DNA of 64,000 nucleotides from Polytrichum commune (Eukaryota; Streptophyta; Polytrichopsida; Polytrichales; Polytrichaceae), in assembly GCA_950295325.1 (NCBI GenBank), contig OX485809.1:1302001-1366000 (forward strand), given 5' to 3'. Below are positions 60,690 to 64,000 of this stretch, piece after piece. Below the pieces are notes generated by a model. That model did no database searches, was not told the DNA's origin, and was given only the letters and a program-made list of their open reading frames with translations. Positions within the stretch are counted from its first letter, which is position 1, and each line of letters starts with the position of its first letter. A program made the position numbers and the translations under genes.

Positions 60690-61120
60690 AGAGTGACAAT
60701 CAGGCACCTGGTGGTAGATCCAGCTTCCGTTTTGTACACCCAAATAACTCCGATCCCTTCAAGGCACAATCCCTAATGTTCAAATTTTTTGCCCACACAT
60801 AAGACTTCATGGCATTTGTGAGTAGTTTGGGATCTCCACACTTGGCAATGACCTTCAATTTCAAGGATACAAAAGCAAGGCCTTCCTTGTAGAACCACCT
60901 TTCAACCATAGCATGTAATTTATAATATGCATGAGCACACAAATCAAATTGTTCATTGTTGATTTGTATAGGCGAATCATCTTGTTGCCGGACTATTGCA
61001 ACCACCTATTGTGCACCGTCTCGGCAAGGTTACATGTTGGCATTTCCGCATGTTCATCTATTGACATATCTTGCAAACACCACCCAGCTTGTAGTAGATT
61101 GTATATATATCCTAGATAGT
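60690..61120 (-). pseudogene. Broken transposase-like reading frame, unidentified family
   Basis: The main frame (61005-60700, 101 aa) reads like protein: INNEQFDLCAHAYYKLHAM, WFYKEGLAFVSLKLKVIAK, NAMKSYVWAKNLNIRDCALK, CTKRKLDLPPG. Just upstream another frame reads EHAEMPTCNLAETVHNRWLQ, so a frameshift near 60990 interrupts a longer sequence. NLAETVHN resembles the Asn-x-x-Glu segment around the last acidic residue of some DDE transposases, but the family is not recognised. Confidence 0.4.
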
Positions 61121-62641
61121 AAAAAAGAAAAATTGATATCATTGTAGATATACTTTGGTAATGCACTTACAATAATCATATGACCACCCCATTTGCTTGT
61201 AATGAAAGTGCCATGATCCCAGGTAGTTCACATAGTGCATCTTATAACTGACGTGTGGTATAACATAGGAAAGTTTAAATTTGTTTGACATTAAATTTAT
61301 AAAAGAATTCCAAATAATGAAAGGTCCATTAAAAGTAGACAATCCCATTACAACTAAGGTAGGTAGGTTTAAAACATGAGCCATTCCTTTTATGTAAAAA
61401 TAGTATAGGGGCTAAAACAAGGATCCTAGGATGTATGTTTAGTAGGATTAATTCTATACGCATGCCTCATAAGGGATGGATGAAAATGGCTTGTCATTTG
61501 CCCAAAAATGGATGAAAATTGCAACGCTCATTACTAGTCGTCTTCTTGCATTGCCATTTGTAAAAAAACACCTAGGGTTTTGTTTCGTCCTCGAGTCCGA
61601 TGTGTTTTAGGCAACTTTTTGTTGGAGAACCTTCTTGTTGAAGCTTATGGTAACAAAGTCCAATAAGTATGCATACATTTTTACATTAATATTTTCTTTA
61701 GTTAAAAGGAATGTAGACTACAATTGCAATGACATGGGCCGTATAAGTACTGGTAGGGTGCAAAATAAAAGGTCATTTTTAGAGAAATAAATAATTATAG
61801 GGAGCTCTTAATTTGTGCCTTGCAAATAAATAACCCTTAAACAAATACTCCTCCGCCACACATGGTGCACAAAAATCCTATAGAGTGACCTACCCGAGGC
61901 CATGATCTAATAAAACTTCAAGATAGATCCAGTAGTTGCAAGGTTTTCATATTTGTGAAGAATGCATCCATCTCCAATCTATTGGAGAGTGGAAAAACGA
62001 CAACCCAATGTTGGTTTCCGCTATTGGTTTTGTGAAGAAGGTTAATGTATATGTAAAACATGCATTCCTTGTGTTTATGTAACTTTCATTTGTTTAATTT
62101 GGCCACATGTATTGCAAAGAATATTCAATTATTAGTGTAACTTTGATATGATTTTTATTTTTTCTTATTTACTAGGCTGGGCATGCTTGGAAGATTTGGG
62201 TGTCATCCAATGTTTGTGAATTTGGCGGATTTGCTTGTAGGTCTACTGGTTCCGAAGTTGTTTTCCCTTTAATACAATTCCAACCTAGAATGCACACCAC
62301 CCAAAGGACATCAAAGCTTTGTTTGAATTTGTAGATGCTTACTACAATAATGATGTTCGAACATGTGTTGCATCATATGGTTTTGCCCTGGCCTAGGATT
62401 GGTGGGCTATGAACAAAATTCCATTATGCTCGCCATCAATTACAACACGAGGGGTACAATGATTATTGAAAACCTCCTAGTATTGTTTTTTGAGTTTGTG
62501 TCTGTTTTAATTTTATAGTGGTTTAGTTTTTTATTTTATTTTATATTTCTAAAGTAAATACACTGCTTGTCGACAACGTTATTGAATTATGTTGTTTTTT
62601 TTGGTTAAAGATGCAACCATAATTTATTTTGAACGCATCAC
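61121..62641. other. Intergenic, no gene recognised
   Basis: AT-rich, scattered stops in all frames, no recognised repeat. Confidence 0.5.
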
Positions 62642-63157
62642 GTGGGTTGTTTGTGGCCAAGGTATAGTCCATGTATATATTCTTTAATTGGACCACCTCA
62701 AGTGCGCAACTTATGTAAGGAGACATCCCGTGGCTCAAGAAGCACGTGGAAGGACCCCCAATCAATAAAGTTTCTTATCGAAGCTTTGACTGGACTGGGA
62801 TATGTGGTCTTTGGTGCTTATGCTTCTATCGGTGGGATTGGTTATTTGAGGATATTTTATTGTTATGTGTTGGGATTTGAGTCTTCCATTTGTGTCCCCA
62901 TATTGTTAATGTTTGTGTACATTGCAAGTGCATCTATTCATGCTTGTCGACATAGTGGCATGAACCTGATTGCTTTTGAGAATGCCTTTGTAACCTTCAA
63001 TGCCATATTGGCCCCTTTGTGCGATTCACAACCATCTCCCATTGTTGGTGACTCGCAACCCATGAACATTGTTGATGAAGACAAAAAGAAAGTGTTTGAG
63101 AAGTTCCTCATGAATCCCATTCGAGTGCATAAGTTTCTTTATTTTGAAAATATTTAG
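62642..63157 (+). CDS. 171-aa ORF, possible amino-methyltransferase-like remnant
   Basis: The C-terminal half (SASIHACRHSGMNLIAFENA, then FVTFNAILAPLCDSQP and a Lys-rich KKKVFEKFLMNP tail) vaguely follows the pattern of the SAM-binding motif and next strand of N6/N4-type methyltransferases (small residues, then a helix, then IAxE). The expected Asp and Gly-rich loop are not intact (VYIASAS). The N-terminal half (VVFGAYASIGGIGYLRIF) is hydrophobic and unclear. Probably a transposon-borne remnant; could equally be a chance frame. Confidence 0.3.
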   Translation: MGCLWPRYSPCIYSLIGPPQVRNLCKETSRGSRSTWKDPQSIKFLIEALTGLGYVVFGAYASIGGIGYLRIFYCYVLGFESSICVPILLMFVYIASASIHACRHSGMNLIAFENAFVTFNAILAPLCDSQPSPIVGDSQPMNIVDEDKKKVFEKFLMNPIRVHKFLYFENI

Positions 63158-64000
63158 CTCAATCTTTTTTTGTATGTTCATATTCAAGTGTTTGCTGACC
63201 TTTGTTGTTGTGTTGGCTTAATAATGAAGGAAGCAATGTCCCCCCCTCGTTTAATGGTAATTCCAACTTTCGCCCAGACGATGGCAAAAGTTATGATGGC
63301 CACAGTTTGATTTCCAAGTAGAGCTAATCTATGCATTACAATCTACAAATTTTGCCATTTGTAGATATTGAGGCAATAGAGCACAATATTCCATTTGAGG
63401 ATACTGAGAATGAGTGGGGTTTAGGGAAATGAATGTGATAGGTGTGCATATATTCTTGTTTTTGTGTGGCAATTGTGAGTTTTTCTTTGGTTTTCTTTAA
63501 ATAAAATGACCACTGTGAGTGAACATTTATTGTGTGACCATTGCTCTATATCTCTAAACTCAACTTTCTTCCATATTTCATTATCTAGCTAAACCCTTCA
63601 TTTTTTTTGTTCATGCTCATATATGTGTCAACAAACAATTGAGACATTGAAATTTCCTATGTCATTTCATTCATGTTTTAGTGTACTGCAATTCATGTTG
63701 TTTTAGTGTCCTTTCATTCGTGCTGGTGTTTGTGCCGCGATACATTTGTCATAGTATGATTCCAGAGGCTTGCTCTCCCTAATTTGGTTGCATGTTACCG
63801 CTCACTGCACATATGATAGCACCCCCCTTGTAATACATGCAATCAACTTCAAAAAATCTACACTACATCCTTGCTATACATTGCATGGATTGTTTGCCCA
63901 AGTGAGGGCCGATTCATAGGGGGTTCGAGTCTTAAGTCCCAAGTTAATTGAGGTCAATCCATGCAATCTCAACAATTGAGAGCATGAAAGTTGGGATTTA
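63158..64000. other. Intergenic, no gene recognised
   Basis: No ORF of note and no recognised repeat; TGA-rich in all frames. Confidence 0.5.

Noticed and set aside
63915-63945. GGTTCGAGTC, tRNA T-loop-like
   Set aside because: No pairing T-stem, acceptor stem or anticodon arm around it; no tRNA was found in the window.

Overview
This is a gene-poor, AT-rich stretch of a nuclear plant genome. It has long multi-exon genes with GT-AG introns, abundant degenerate transposon sequence and simple repeats. The MAP3K-epsilon kinase and the phi-class glutathione S-transferase place it in land plants. A non-seed land plant (bryophyte, lycophyte or fern) is plausible, but the sequence alone does not settle this.

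Layout. (1) 1.2-16.2 kb, minus strand: a complete 28-exon MAP3K-epsilon gene, reconstructed here exon by exon with continuous reading frame (1477 aa). Several of its introns carry short foldback repeats. (2) 16.2-28.4 kb: intergenic. It holds a (GGGC)n tract and GC-rich island upstream of the kinase gene, a 0.5-kb near-perfect palindrome, two short elements with clean terminal inverted repeats, a truncated Tc1-type transposase and a decayed Ty1/copia retrotransposon. (3) 28.4-30.5 kb: an intronless, GC-rich NmrA-like NAD(P)-binding oxidoreductase gene on the minus strand, flanked on both sides by separate two-copy tandem duplications. (4) 31.4-31.9 kb: a young-looking MITE with perfect 25-bp terminal inverted repeats. 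(5) 36.5-41.5 kb, plus strand: a 3-exon phi-class GST preceded by a ~250-bp-period tandem array; its second intron carries a partial duplication that includes a decoy of the exon-3 splice acceptor. (6) 44.0-46.3 kb (promoter possibly near 48 kb), minus strand: a small HMA-domain protein whose metal-binding CxxC has become SxxC, with a three-unit tandem repeat just upstream. (7) 48.6-64 kb: repeat-dominated sequence with at least four dispersed repeat families, a ~1.2-kb element with long inverted arms, a broken transposase-like reading frame and an ORF with a weak resemblance to amino-methyltransferases.

The four host genes show no pathway link to each other. The kinase belongs to septation/cytokinesis-type signalling, while the GST, NmrA-like and HMA proteins are stress or detoxification types by family. 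The more unusual content is in the repeats: unrelated foldback families, repeated use of gene introns as insertion sites, and tandem duplications next to three of the four genes.
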